This document shows, piece by piece, positions 1 to 7,872 of a DNA stretch of 34,839 nucleotides. The position numbers were made by a program, and so were the translations under genes. The number at the start of each line of letters is the position of its first letter. The stretch's first letter is position 1. The notes beneath the pieces are model-generated. The model saw nothing but the letters and a program-made list of their open reading frames with translations. It was not told the origin of the DNA and ran no database searches. The stretch covers positions 1 through 34,839 of the forward strand of contig JAFXWC010000051.1 of assembly GCA_017534445.1 (NCBI GenBank). Reading direction: 5' to 3'. The DNA is from Treponema sp. Lineage in GTDB: Bacteria; Spirochaetota; Spirochaetia; Treponematales; Treponemataceae.

Positions 1-883
1 AGCCCTTTTTGTTCAAGAGCTGGACTATAAAGTTGCCGGACTTTAGCGTGTTGAGAGAAACCTTCATCGGGATTTTTCCTGATGATGCGCTGATAGAATT
101 TCCGCCTACAGGTGAAACATTTGCGAGTGTTTTTCCAGCAGAGTCCTGCAGTGAGCAAGAGTTTATGAGAAAGTTCCAGACGGCGCTTCCTGCATTTGAA
201 ACGTTAAGGTCAAAGTTAAGGTCTATGTTAAGGTCAACTCCGTCAAAGGTGTCTGAGCTTAAGCTGCGTCCTGCCAAGATTGATGCGGCTACTGTTGCGG
301 CCTTAACAGGGTTCATTCCTCCGTTTACCAATGAATTCTTTAGGTCTCCAAGTGTCGGAAGCTGAATCTTTGGGTTTGAAACGGAAAGGCTTGGCTTGAT
401 TACAGGTACGTCAAAGCTCTTGCTGAAAGGAAGGGTAAGGTTTTGTCCTGTGCCAAGAGCCTCGCTAAGGTTAAGGGACACATTGCCGTCGAAAGTGAAG
501 GGGAGGGACTTAAGGTTGCTTGAGGATGCTGCGCCCTTTGCAATGCTGATGATCTTATCGTAAGGAATTTTGAAATTAACGCTGTTCGTTTTTGAACCCA
601 TTGCGGCAACGCTTATGCCTTTGTCTGTGACAATCTTTGCATAAGTTGAGCTGTTGTGCAAGATGTTTCCTTCAACCTTGTCGATTGTAAAGGCAACCGG
701 ATATGGGTTGGTGATTGAGTAGTCAACATTGAAAGTGATTCCTTCCAAATCCAAGGACTTAATTCCTACGCCCTTCATGGAAAGAGACGGTGTGGAAAGC
801 ATTCCTGAAAGAGATTCACAAGAAAAAGTAATGACGGAAAGAATAGCCGCCAAAGCTCCGCATAAAAATATAGATTTTTTCAT
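1..883 (-). CDS. LEA2/WHy-like lipoprotein, partial (C-terminus beyond window edge)
   Basis: The minus strand from the ATG at 883 stays open to the window edge (294 codons), so the C-terminus is missing. The start has an AGGAG at 895-891, 7 nt upstream. Residues 1-21 form a signal peptide ending ITFSC, with a probable lipidated Cys22 and a loose spirochaetal lipobox. The rest is beta-rich. It carries SxTNPYPV near residue 57, a phrase typical of LEA type 2 / WHy domains, and a second similar half follows (DLNFDLNVSNAGS). I infer a periplasm-facing lipoprotein with one or two LEA2 folds; such proteins have no agreed function in bacteria. A threefold 12-bp repeat (203-238) encodes successive DLN steps. 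Confidence is high that it is a gene and moderate for the fold. Confidence 0.82.
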   Translation of the reverse strand, partial: MKKSIFLCGALAAILSVITFSCESLSGMLSTPSLSMKGVGIKSLDLEGITFNVDYSITNPYPVAFTIDKVEGNILHNSSTYAKIVTDKGISVAAMGSKTNSVNFKIPYDKIISIAKGAASSSNLKSLPFTFDGNVSLNLSEALGTGQNLTLPFSKSFDVPVIKPSLSVSNPKIQLPTLGDLKNSLVNGGMNPVKAATVAASILAGRSLSSDTFDGVDLNIDLNFDLNVSNAGSAVWNFLINSCSLQDSAGKTLANVSPVGGNSISASSGKIPMKVSLNTLKSGNFIVQLLNKKG

Positions 884-922
884 AAAGAAACTCCTGATTT
901 TGATGTTTTAGAGACTGCTTAT

Positions 923-952
923 ATTTTAATGCCTAAACATAAGAAATTTCAA
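923..952 (-). promoter_or_regulatory. Promoter of the LEA2-like lipoprotein gene
   Basis: Reading the minus strand, TTGAAA (952-947) and TAAAAT (928-923) are separated by 18 nt. They lie about 40 nt before the ATG at 883. The -35 box overlaps the -35 candidate of the divergent gene at 997. Confidence 0.5.
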
Positions 953-979
953 GACAAATTAAACGAAATTCTGTATACT
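951..979 (+). promoter_or_regulatory. Promoter candidate for the C39-like peptidase operon
   Basis: AAGACA (951-956), a 17-nt spacer and TATACT (974-979). The GGGAG ribosome site follows at 986-990, so the leader would be very short. The -35 hexamer partly overlaps the divergent promoter. Confidence 0.4.
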
Positions 980-996
980 TTTACTGGGAGTATAGT

Positions 997-1641
997 TTGA
1001 AGAAAATTCTGCCTGTATTGTTTTTTATTCTAATCTGCATACTGACGCTTATTTATATGGGAAGGGCAATACCCTCTTTTAGGGCCAACGTTTCTGAAAA
1101 CAAAGGCATTTATAAATCCATTCCCATGAACCGCAGCCAGTTTTTGCGGCAGACATACAACAATTGTGCGCCATATTCAGCGATGGCCGTCATTTCAATC
1201 CTGCGGAAAAATATTATTGACCCGGAAAAGCTTTCTGAAGAAATAAACTGGAGGATGGAAAAGAACCTAACCTTTCCCCAGGGCCTTGTAAATCTTCTGC
1301 ATAATTATGACGTTGAGACAGAGGAATATTCAATGTCTCGCTATTCTGATGAAGAAAAAATCAACTGGCTAAAGAATATGGCGGATAACGATACGCCTGT
1401 GATTTTGCTGATAAAGGAACACAACATACTTCACTTCATAACATTGCTTGGCTATGATTCGCACGGATTCCTCTTTTATGATTCAATGCAGGACCGCCGT
1501 GGTGAGAATTCTGAAATGACAAAGGTTGATCGTCCTGAATATGAAGGCAACCGTTATTTTTCTATTCAGGAATTCATGCCCATGTGGAATGAAGGCCATG
1601 TTAGCATTTTTTTTAAGAACTGGGCGGTTGTCTGCCACTAA
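997..1641 (+). CDS. C39-like (papain-fold) cysteine peptidase, membrane-anchored or secreted
   Basis: A 214-residue protein starting at TTG 997, chosen because GGGAG lies 6 nt upstream and the N-terminus is then a clean signal or anchor segment (residues 4-22). The catalytic set of a Peptidase_C39_2 type enzyme is visible: Cys57 in NNCAPYSAMAV, His146 in HNILHFITLLGY and Asp162 in FLFYDS. This order and spacing fit a papain-like Cys-His-Asp triad. No transporter domain is attached, so it is not a bacteriocin exporter of the classical C39-ABC type. The substrate is unknown. Only 9 nt separate its stop from the GH3 gene, whose ribosome site overlaps this stop codon, so the two are probably cotranscribed and coupled. 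The functional link to a glucosidase is unclear. Confidence 0.72.
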   Translation: MKKILPVLFFILICILTLIYMGRAIPSFRANVSENKGIYKSIPMNRSQFLRQTYNNCAPYSAMAVISILRKNIIDPEKLSEEINWRMEKNLTFPQGLVNLLHNYDVETEEYSMSRYSDEEKINWLKNMADNDTPVILLIKEHNILHFITLLGYDSHGFLFYDSMQDRRGENSEMTKVDRPEYEGNRYFSIQEFMPMWNEGHVSIFFKNWAVVCH

Positions 1642-1650
1642 GGAGATATT

Positions 1651-4185
1651 ATGGAATTCAATTCATTTGACAGAACTGGAAGCAAGTCTACGGCACCGGT
1701 GGCACGTGAAGCCGTAAACCGTAAGGTAGCCCGTGAGTCTGCCGCAGAAGGAATGGTACTTTTGCGCAATGACGGAAGTTTGCCTCTTTCTAAGGGGGAA
1801 AGCATTGCGATATTCGGAAGCGGTGCCAACCATACTATAAAAGGCGGAACAGGTTCTGGCGAGGTGAATGAGCGCGAGTGCGTAACCATACTTGAAGGTT
1901 TGCGTAATGCCGGTCTTAAAATAGAAAACGAGGACTGGCTAAAGGATTTTGATGACTCATATCAAAAGGCTCTTCTTGAATGGAGGGACGCAATCATCAA
2001 AAGGTGTGGCGGAAACACAGAGTCCCCTGATTTTTTTGTTGCCCATGCAGAAAATCCTTTTAGGTCACCAAAGGGCAGGGCTATTACAAAGCAGGATATG
2101 GGAAAAGCGGAAGTTGCAATTTATGTTGTAAGCAGAATTGCCGGTGAAGGAAGTGACCGCAAAGAAGAAAAAGGCGACTACTATCTTAGCGATTCTGAAG
2201 AGCTTGAACTAAAGACACTTTCCTCCCTTGCAAAAAAGCTCGTCGTCCTTATAAATACCGGCGCCCAGATAGACATGGGCTTTATTCATTCCCTGCCGAA
2301 CCTTTCTGCCATTGTGGACGTAAAGCAGCCTGGCATGGAGGGTGGCAATGCCGTTGCAGACCTTCTTACCGGAAAAGTTACCCCCAGCGGAAAGCTTACT
2401 GCAACCTGGGCAAAGAAATACTCTGATTTTCCTGGAGCCGCAAATTTTAGCTATAAAAACGGAAACCTTCAGAAGGAATACTATAACGAAGGAATTTTTG
2501 TAGGCTACAGATATTTTGATGCCTTTGGCATTAGAGTTGAATATCCATTTGGCTTTGGACTTTCCTACACGGATTTTTCTATTAAATTCCTTTCTGTTGA
2601 ATCTGGTAAAAATGTCCGCGTAAAATTTTCTGTTACCAACACAGGTTCAAAATTTGCAGGAAAAGAAGTTGTGCAGCTTTACGCTTCTTGCCCACAGACT
2701 GCACTTATAAAAGAAGAAAAAAGACTTGTTGCCTTTGCTAAGACCCGCCTTCTTAACCCGGGCCAAAGCGAGGAGGTTGAACTTTGCTTTGCAACAAAAG
2801 ACATTGCTTCTTTTGATGAGCAGAAGGGCGAGTGGGTTCTGGAAAAAGGACTCTACGCTTTGTTTGGCGGAAACAGCAGTGCGGATGCAAAGCTGTGTGC
2901 TGTTTTGAAAGTTGAAAATGACTTTGTGGTGGAAAAAGTAAACCATGTTTGTCCTCTAAAAGAAGAGCTTAAGTCTCTTGAACCAAATAAGGATTTGCTA
3001 AAAAAAGCAGAAGAGGCATGGCAGTCAAAAGCCAGGGAGCTTGGCTTAACCCCAGTTGTATTTGTTCCTAGTGCAGAAGAAAAGACTCCTTACCAAGAAG
3101 ATGAAAAGGATGCCCTTGCAAAGAAAATGGCGGCTACTCTAAACCGTGAACAGCTTATTACTTTTGTGCACGGTGTATTTAACAAGGCTAAGGGTGCTAC
3201 TGTTGGCGATGCAGGAAAGCGAGTTCCAGGTACGGCAGGCGAGACAACCGATGAATTGGTGGATTTGGGAATTCCTCCGGTAATAATGGCAGACGGTCCT
3301 GCTGGTGTGCGTGTTGTGCAGAAGTACGAAGTGGACAAGGCTACAGGCAAGCCCTATTTTGACGGCCTTACCCAGTCTATGGCACACGGTTTCTTTGCAA
3401 TGGACCATCACAGGCAGAATGTGGATATTTACTGGCAGTTCTGTACAGCCTTCCCAATCGGCTCCCTTCTTGCTCAGACATGGGACAAGAATTTGATTGC
3501 GAATGTGGGAAAAGCTGTTGCTGTGGAAATGGAAGAATTCCATGTTTCATGGTGGCTTGCTCCCGGAATGAACATTCAGCGTAACCCTCTCTGTGGGCGT
3601 AACTTTGAATACTTCTCCGAAGACCCCCTTGTAAGCGGAATTTGTGCGGCTGCAATGACGGACGGTGTTCAGTGCGGAAACGGAACTGGCACTACAATCA
3701 AGCACTTTGCCTGCAACAACCTTGAAGATAACCGCAAGGGTTCGGATTCTGTTCTGACGGAGCGTGCCCTGCGCGAAATTTATTTGCGTGGCTTTGAAAT
3801 AGCAATAAAGAAGTCCCAGCCAATGGGATTGATGACTTCTTACAACCTTGTTAACGGAGTTCATTCTGCAAACAGCAGGGATCTTTGTACGGAAGTTGCC
3901 CGCAATGAATGGGGTTACAAAGGCATGATGATGACCGACTGGACCACAACGGATTCAATCGGTGGCAGCGAGGCCTGGATGTGTCCAAAGGTTGGCAATG
4001 ATTTAATAATGCCTGGTGCCCGTTCTGATGAGGAAAGCATGGCGGCTGCACTGGCGGAAGGAAAGCTTACCGATGATGAGTTGCGCTCATGTGCGGAAAG
4101 ACTCATCAATGTAATTTTGCGAACCAATGCATTCAAGAATTCCGTTCCGTATAGAACAAGATTCGCTTTTGCAAACAAGGTGTAA
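1651..4185 (+). CDS. Glycoside hydrolase family 3 beta-glucosidase, circularly permuted domain order
   Basis: An 844-residue GH3 enzyme with reversed domains. The C-terminal-type sandwich comes first (about residues 40-305, with GEGSDR 165-170 and PFGFGLSYTDF from 299). A fibronectin-III-like domain follows (about 310-410), then a linker, then the TIM-barrel catalytic domain (about 495-830). In the barrel, DGPAGVR begins at 548, the KH pair is at 684-685 and the nucleophile Asp763 lies in MMMTDW. This permuted layout is known from rumen bacterial beta-glucosidases such as those of Butyrivibrio and Ruminococcus. No signal peptide is present, so it should act in the cytoplasm on imported oligosaccharides, releasing terminal beta-linked sugars. 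The exact glycosidic specificity cannot be read from sequence. AGGAG at 1641-1645 fixes the ATG at 1651. Confidence 0.93.
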   Translation: MEFNSFDRTGSKSTAPVAREAVNRKVARESAAEGMVLLRNDGSLPLSKGESIAIFGSGANHTIKGGTGSGEVNERECVTILEGLRNAGLKIENEDWLKDFDDSYQKALLEWRDAIIKRCGGNTESPDFFVAHAENPFRSPKGRAITKQDMGKAEVAIYVVSRIAGEGSDRKEEKGDYYLSDSEELELKTLSSLAKKLVVLINTGAQIDMGFIHSLPNLSAIVDVKQPGMEGGNAVADLLTGKVTPSGKLTATWAKKYSDFPGAANFSYKNGNLQKEYYNEGIFVGYRYFDAFGIRVEYPFGFGLSYTDFSIKFLSVESGKNVRVKFSVTNTGSKFAGKEVVQLYASCPQTALIKEEKRLVAFAKTRLLNPGQSEEVELCFATKDIASFDEQKGEWVLEKGLYALFGGNSSADAKLCAVLKVENDFVVEKVNHVCPLKEELKSLEPNKDLLKKAEEAWQSKARELGLTPVVFVPSAEEKTPYQEDEKDALAKKMAATLNREQLITFVHGVFNKAKGATVGDAGKRVPGTAGETTDELVDLGIPPVIMADGPAGVRVVQKYEVDKATGKPYFDGLTQSMAHGFFAMDHHRQNVDIYWQFCTAFPIGSLLAQTWDKNLIANVGKAVAVEMEEFHVSWWLAPGMNIQRNPLCGRNFEYFSEDPLVSGICAAAMTDGVQCGNGTGTTIKHFACNNLEDNRKGSDSVLTERALREIYLRGFEIAIKKSQPMGLMTSYNLVNGVHSANSRDLCTEVARNEWGYKGMMMTDWTTTDSIGGSEAWMCPKVGNDLIMPGARSDEESMAAALAEGKLTDDELRSCAERLINVILRTNAFKNSVPYRTRFAFANKV

Positions 4186-4197
4186 TACTTTTTTACC

Positions 4198-4917
4198 ATG
4201 AATGAATTCTCAAGATTGCAGATGACTGTAGGAAAAGAAGGCTTGGAAAAGCTTAGCAAGTCCAGGGTTGCCGTTTTTGGAGTTGGCGGTGTTGGCGGCT
4301 ACGTGGCAGAGGCCTTGGTTAGGAGCAGCATAGGTGCAATTGATTTGATAGACAATGATATCGTTAGCATTAGCAACTTGAACAGGCAGATTATAGCCCT
4401 TCACAGCACGATTGGAAAATACAAGGTGGATGTTGCCAAAGAGCGTTTTTTGGACATAAACCCAGAATGCAAGATAAATGCCATCCGCTGCTTTTTTACA
4501 AGCGAAACTTCCTCCCAGTTTGATTTTGCAAACTATGACTACGTGGTGGACTGTATAGACACCGTTAGCGGAAAGATTCAGATTGTAATGCAGGCAAAGC
4601 AAGCGGGGGTGCCCGTAATTTGCAGCATGGGTGCCGGCAACAAGATGAATCCTGCTCTTTTTGAAGTGGCGGACATTTACCAGACAAGCGTTTGTCCTTT
4701 GGCCAGAGTGATGCGCCGTGAGCTAAAAGAACGTGGCGTTGAAAAGCTTAAGGTTGTTTATTCAAAGGAAAAACCGATTCAGCCACAGTATACCGAAGAT
4801 GAATTGCAGCAGATGATGGTGGCAGGTGCAAAAAGGGCTCCGGGAAGCAATGCGTTTGTTCCTGCAACTGCCGGTTTGTTGATTGCGTCGGAAGTAGTAA
4901 AAGATTTGTTGCTTTGA
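4198..4917 (+). CDS. tcdA: tRNA threonylcarbamoyladenosine dehydratase (TcdA, ThiF/E1-like)
   Basis: A 239-residue single-domain E1-like adenylating enzyme. GVGGVGG (28-34) is the nucleotide loop, IDND (51-54) binds the adenosine ribose, and NLNRQ (60-64) carries the conserved Arg. The segment RELKERGVEKLKVVYS followed by EKP is typical of the TcdA (CsdL/YgdL) branch rather than MoeB or ThiF, and the zinc Cys pairs of MoeB are absent. TcdA cyclises t6A37 to ct6A in ANN-decoding tRNAs. The gene lies 12 nt behind the GH3 gene, with only a weak ribosome site (AAGGTG, within the GH3 end), so it probably depends on read-through. The pairing with a glucosidase looks incidental. Confidence 0.88.
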   Translation: MNEFSRLQMTVGKEGLEKLSKSRVAVFGVGGVGGYVAEALVRSSIGAIDLIDNDIVSISNLNRQIIALHSTIGKYKVDVAKERFLDINPECKINAIRCFFTSETSSQFDFANYDYVVDCIDTVSGKIQIVMQAKQAGVPVICSMGAGNKMNPALFEVADIYQTSVCPLARVMRRELKERGVEKLKVVYSKEKPIQPQYTEDELQQMMVAGAKRAPGSNAFVPATAGLLIASEVVKDLLL

Positions 4918-5013
4918 AAATATTTTTCCTATAACTATTGCATATATTGGAAATATAAACTAAACTAACTTACTTTAGAAATACCATATTTGTACAAGGA
5001 TAGGGTAAAGCCG

Positions 5014-6357
5014 ATGCAAAATTCCTTTTACATTAGCCGTCAGGAAGAAACGGAGTCAAATGCGCGTTCTTATCCGCGCAAGTTTCCATTCGCTCTTGCC
5101 AAAGCGCAGGGCTCTTGGGTTGAAGATGTGGAAGGCAACCGCTACCTTGATTTTTTATGCGGTGCGGGTACCCTTGCTTTAGGGCACAATGATGCAGAAG
5201 TGAATGCTGCCATGGTTGAACTTATAACCTCAAATGCGCCGCTTCACACCCTTGACTTGACAACTCCAACAAAAGACACATTCGTAGAGACTCTTCAGAA
5301 TCTTTTGCCAAGTAATCTTAAAAACAACGCAAAGATTCAGTTTTGCAGCCCGGCCGGAAGCGATGCAGTTGATGCCGCAATAAAGCTTTGCAAAACTGCA
5401 ACCGGACGCGGTACAATTGCTGCTTTTAGTGGCGGTTACCACGGCATGGGTCACGGTGCTTTGTCCGTAACAGGAAACCTTGGTGCAAAGAGCAAGATTC
5501 AGAACCTTATGGGTGGAGTACAGTTCTTCCCCTATCCATATTCATACAGGTGTCCTTTTGGCTTGGGCGGAGATGCCGGTACAAAGGCTGCATGTGCTTA
5601 TTTTGAGCGCTTGCTTAAAGACCCAGAAAGCGGAGTTCCTCTTCCTGCAGCCGTAATCATAGAGCCAATTCAGGGTGAAGGTGGCGTAATACCAGCTCCT
5701 GTTGAATTTTTGCAGACAGTGCGCCGTGTAACAAAAGAGCTTGGCATTCCCATGATTGCAGATGAAATTCAGTGCGGTATGGGAAGAAGCGGAAAACTCT
5801 TTGCTTTTGAATGGGCAGACATTGTTCCCGATGTTATTCTTATAAGCAAGGCTATTGGCGGAAGTCAGCCACTTTCCCTTGTTGTTTACAACAAAGATTT
5901 GGACAAATGGCAGCCGGGAGCACACGCTGGAACTTTCCGCGGCAACCAGCTTGCAATGAAGGCAGGAACCGTTACTCTTAACAGAATCAGCAAGACCGAA
6001 TTCCTTGCAGACGTAAAGCGCAAGGGTGACTATCTCTTTTCTAAACTGGAAGAATTAAAGCAGCAGGTTAGCATAATCGGTGATGTTCGCGGCAAAGGTC
6101 TTATGCTTGGCATAGAAATTGTTGATCCCCACGGTAAAAAGGACAGCCTTGGTGCCTTGCCTGCATCCGGGGAGATTTGTGCACAGGTTCAAAGGGAATG
6201 CTTTAACAACCGCCTTATTATGGAAAAGGGTGGTAGAAACGGTGCCGTAATGCGCTGCCTTTGTGCCCTTAACGTAAGTGATGAAGATATAGACAAGATG
6301 ATTTCTATTTTTAGTGCGGCTGTTAAGAAAATTGATGCCCAGATAAAGAAAAACTAA
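5014..6357 (+). CDS. dat: Diaminobutyrate--2-oxoglutarate aminotransferase (class III, PLP)
   Basis: A class-III aminotransferase of 447 residues, making L-2,4-diaminobutyrate from aspartate semialdehyde with glutamate as the usual amino donor. The N-terminus ESNARSYPRKFP followed by DFLCGAGTLALGHN is characteristic of the Dat/EctB group. The PLP lysine is Lys279, in ISKAIGG, and DEIQCGMGRSG precedes it. I chose ATG 5014 because family members start at this point; an in-frame TTG at 4990 would add eight residues of poor character. A possible promoter is TTGCAT (4938-4943) with TAAACT (4961-4966). The next gene is a matching decarboxylase. No ectA or ectC lies nearby, which argues for diaminopropane rather than ectoine synthesis. 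Confidence 0.88.
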   Translation: MQNSFYISRQEETESNARSYPRKFPFALAKAQGSWVEDVEGNRYLDFLCGAGTLALGHNDAEVNAAMVELITSNAPLHTLDLTTPTKDTFVETLQNLLPSNLKNNAKIQFCSPAGSDAVDAAIKLCKTATGRGTIAAFSGGYHGMGHGALSVTGNLGAKSKIQNLMGGVQFFPYPYSYRCPFGLGGDAGTKAACAYFERLLKDPESGVPLPAAVIIEPIQGEGGVIPAPVEFLQTVRRVTKELGIPMIADEIQCGMGRSGKLFAFEWADIVPDVILISKAIGGSQPLSLVVYNKDLDKWQPGAHAGTFRGNQLAMKAGTVTLNRISKTEFLADVKRKGDYLFSKLEELKQQVSIIGDVRGKGLMLGIEIVDPHGKKDSLGALPASGEICAQVQRECFNNRLIMEKGGRNGAVMRCLCALNVSDEDIDKMISIFSAAVKKIDAQIKKN

Positions 6358-6393
6358 TTCAAGGCTAGCATTACTCTTTGTGCGGAGGAACTC

Positions 6394-7872
6394 ATGGGAT
6401 GTTTGCTTTCCCCAGAATCTTCGGATTTGGATTTATACAGGGAGACTGTTTTAAAGACAGCTGATGCAATTATCGCTTCCATAAAGGATGGAAAGGCCTA
6501 TGCTGGTCCAGAACCCAGGGCATTGAACAAAATAATTTCGTCCTACGAGATTCTTCCCCGGCATGGAAGTGGCTTTGATTCTGTACTGGCAGACTTAAAG
6601 AAAGACGTGCTGCCCAATTTTTTACGCACTTTTTCTACGGAGTACATGGCCCACCTGCACAGCGCGGCTCTTGTGGAATCCCTTGCCGCTGAACTGATAA
6701 TTTCTTCCTTTAACCAGAGTATGGACAGCTGGGACCAGTCGCCTGTTGCAACCGAAGTTGAAGAAGCCGTTACAAAATTCCTTGCCTCTCTTTATGGCCT
6801 TGCAGACGGAGCTTTTACAAGTGGCGGTTCACAGTCAAATTTGACCGGAATCCTTTTGGCCCGCGACTGGTACTGCAAAAGCGTCCTGAATCATGATGTG
6901 CAGAAGTTGGGGCTTCCCCAAAGCTATTCAAAGCTAAGGCTTTACACAAGTTCCGTTTCCCACTTTTCTATGGAAAAATCTTGCCACCTTTTGGGAATGG
7001 GATATGATTGCGTAGTAAAAGTTCCTGTTACAAAAGACCAGAAGATGGATTTGGGCGAGCTTGAAAGGTTGATTCAAAAAGACAAAAGCCAAGGAAATCT
7101 TCCTTTCTGCGTAGTTGCAACAATCGGAACAACGGACTTTGGTTCAATCGATGAAGTTGAAAAAATCAAGGAGATAACGGACCGCTACAATATGTGGCTC
7201 CATGCTGATGCCTGCTACGGAAGCGCTTTGGTTCTTTCTTCTAAATACAAGGAGCGCATGGGGAATCTTGGACTGTGCGATTCACTTTCCGTGGACTTTC
7301 ATAAGATGTTCCTTTTGCCAATAAGCTGTTCATGCATTCTGCTAAAAGACCCTTCAGATTTTGCCCCTCTTGAATACCATGCAGACTATCTTAACCGCGA
7401 AGAGGACGAGGCAGACGGCTTTACAAACCTTGTGGACAAGTCGCTCCAGACTACAAGACGTGCCGACGCTTTAAAAGTGTGGGTTTCCTTTAGGACAAGG
7501 GGAGCTGACGGTTTTGAGACAATCATCAATACGCTTGTGGAAAACGCGGCCTACACTTACGAAAAACTGAACGACGCATCATCCTGCAAGGCAGGTTTTT
7601 GCTTTGAAAGCGGCCCCAAGCCTCAGATAAGCTCTGTGGTGTTCAGGGTAAAAAAGCAGGACGGAAGCTTTACGCCACAAGAAGAAGACGAACTTAACAA
7701 AAAAATCCGCCGCCATCTTTTGCAGGACGAAGGAATTGTTATTGGGCAGACTGTTTACGATGAGCGCGTTTTCCTAAAATTTACGCTTTTAAATCCAAAC
7801 GTAACGCATGAAAAGTTGGACGGCATACTGGACACAATTTTAAAAAGCGCAAGCACTTATGGCCAACTTTAA
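6394..7872 (+). CDS. ddc: L-2,4-diaminobutyrate decarboxylase (group II PLP decarboxylase)
   Basis: A 492-residue group II decarboxylase. Key positions are the LHADACYG block, which includes the Asp that contacts the PLP ring nitrogen, and DFHKM with the PLP Lys304. TSGGSQSN lies upstream, and this Gly/Ser-rich loop binds phosphate. The best assignment is diaminobutyrate decarboxylase, converting L-2,4-diaminobutyrate to 1,3-diaminopropane, because it lies 36 nt after a Dat-type aminotransferase, as in the dat-ddc pair of Acinetobacter. Glutamate or tyrosine decarboxylase activity cannot be excluded from motifs alone. GGAGGA at 6384-6389 precedes the ATG by 4 nt. Its last 14 nt overlap the MATE gene, so the exporter is translated in tandem. 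Confidence 0.84.
   Translation: MGCLLSPESSDLDLYRETVLKTADAIIASIKDGKAYAGPEPRALNKIISSYEILPRHGSGFDSVLADLKKDVLPNFLRTFSTEYMAHLHSAALVESLAAELIISSFNQSMDSWDQSPVATEVEEAVTKFLASLYGLADGAFTSGGSQSNLTGILLARDWYCKSVLNHDVQKLGLPQSYSKLRLYTSSVSHFSMEKSCHLLGMGYDCVVKVPVTKDQKMDLGELERLIQKDKSQGNLPFCVVATIGTTDFGSIDEVEKIKEITDRYNMWLHADACYGSALVLSSKYKERMGNLGLCDSLSVDFHKMFLLPISCSCILLKDPSDFAPLEYHADYLNREEDEADGFTNLVDKSLQTTRRADALKVWVSFRTRGADGFETIINTLVENAAYTYEKLNDASSCKAGFCFESGPKPQISSVVFRVKKQDGSFTPQEEDELNKKIRRHLLQDEGIVIGQTVYDERVFLKFTLLNPNVTHEKLDGILDTILKSASTYGQL

Noticed and set aside
4920..4956. ATATTTTTCC / GGAAATAT inverted repeat after tcdA as a terminator
   Set aside because: The stem is short and AT-rich, the loop is 19 nt, and the T-run is inside the stem; too weak to call.
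4990..5013. TTG start extending the diaminobutyrate aminotransferase by eight residues
   Set aside because: ATG 5014 starts at the position usual for the family; the extra residues are not family-like.
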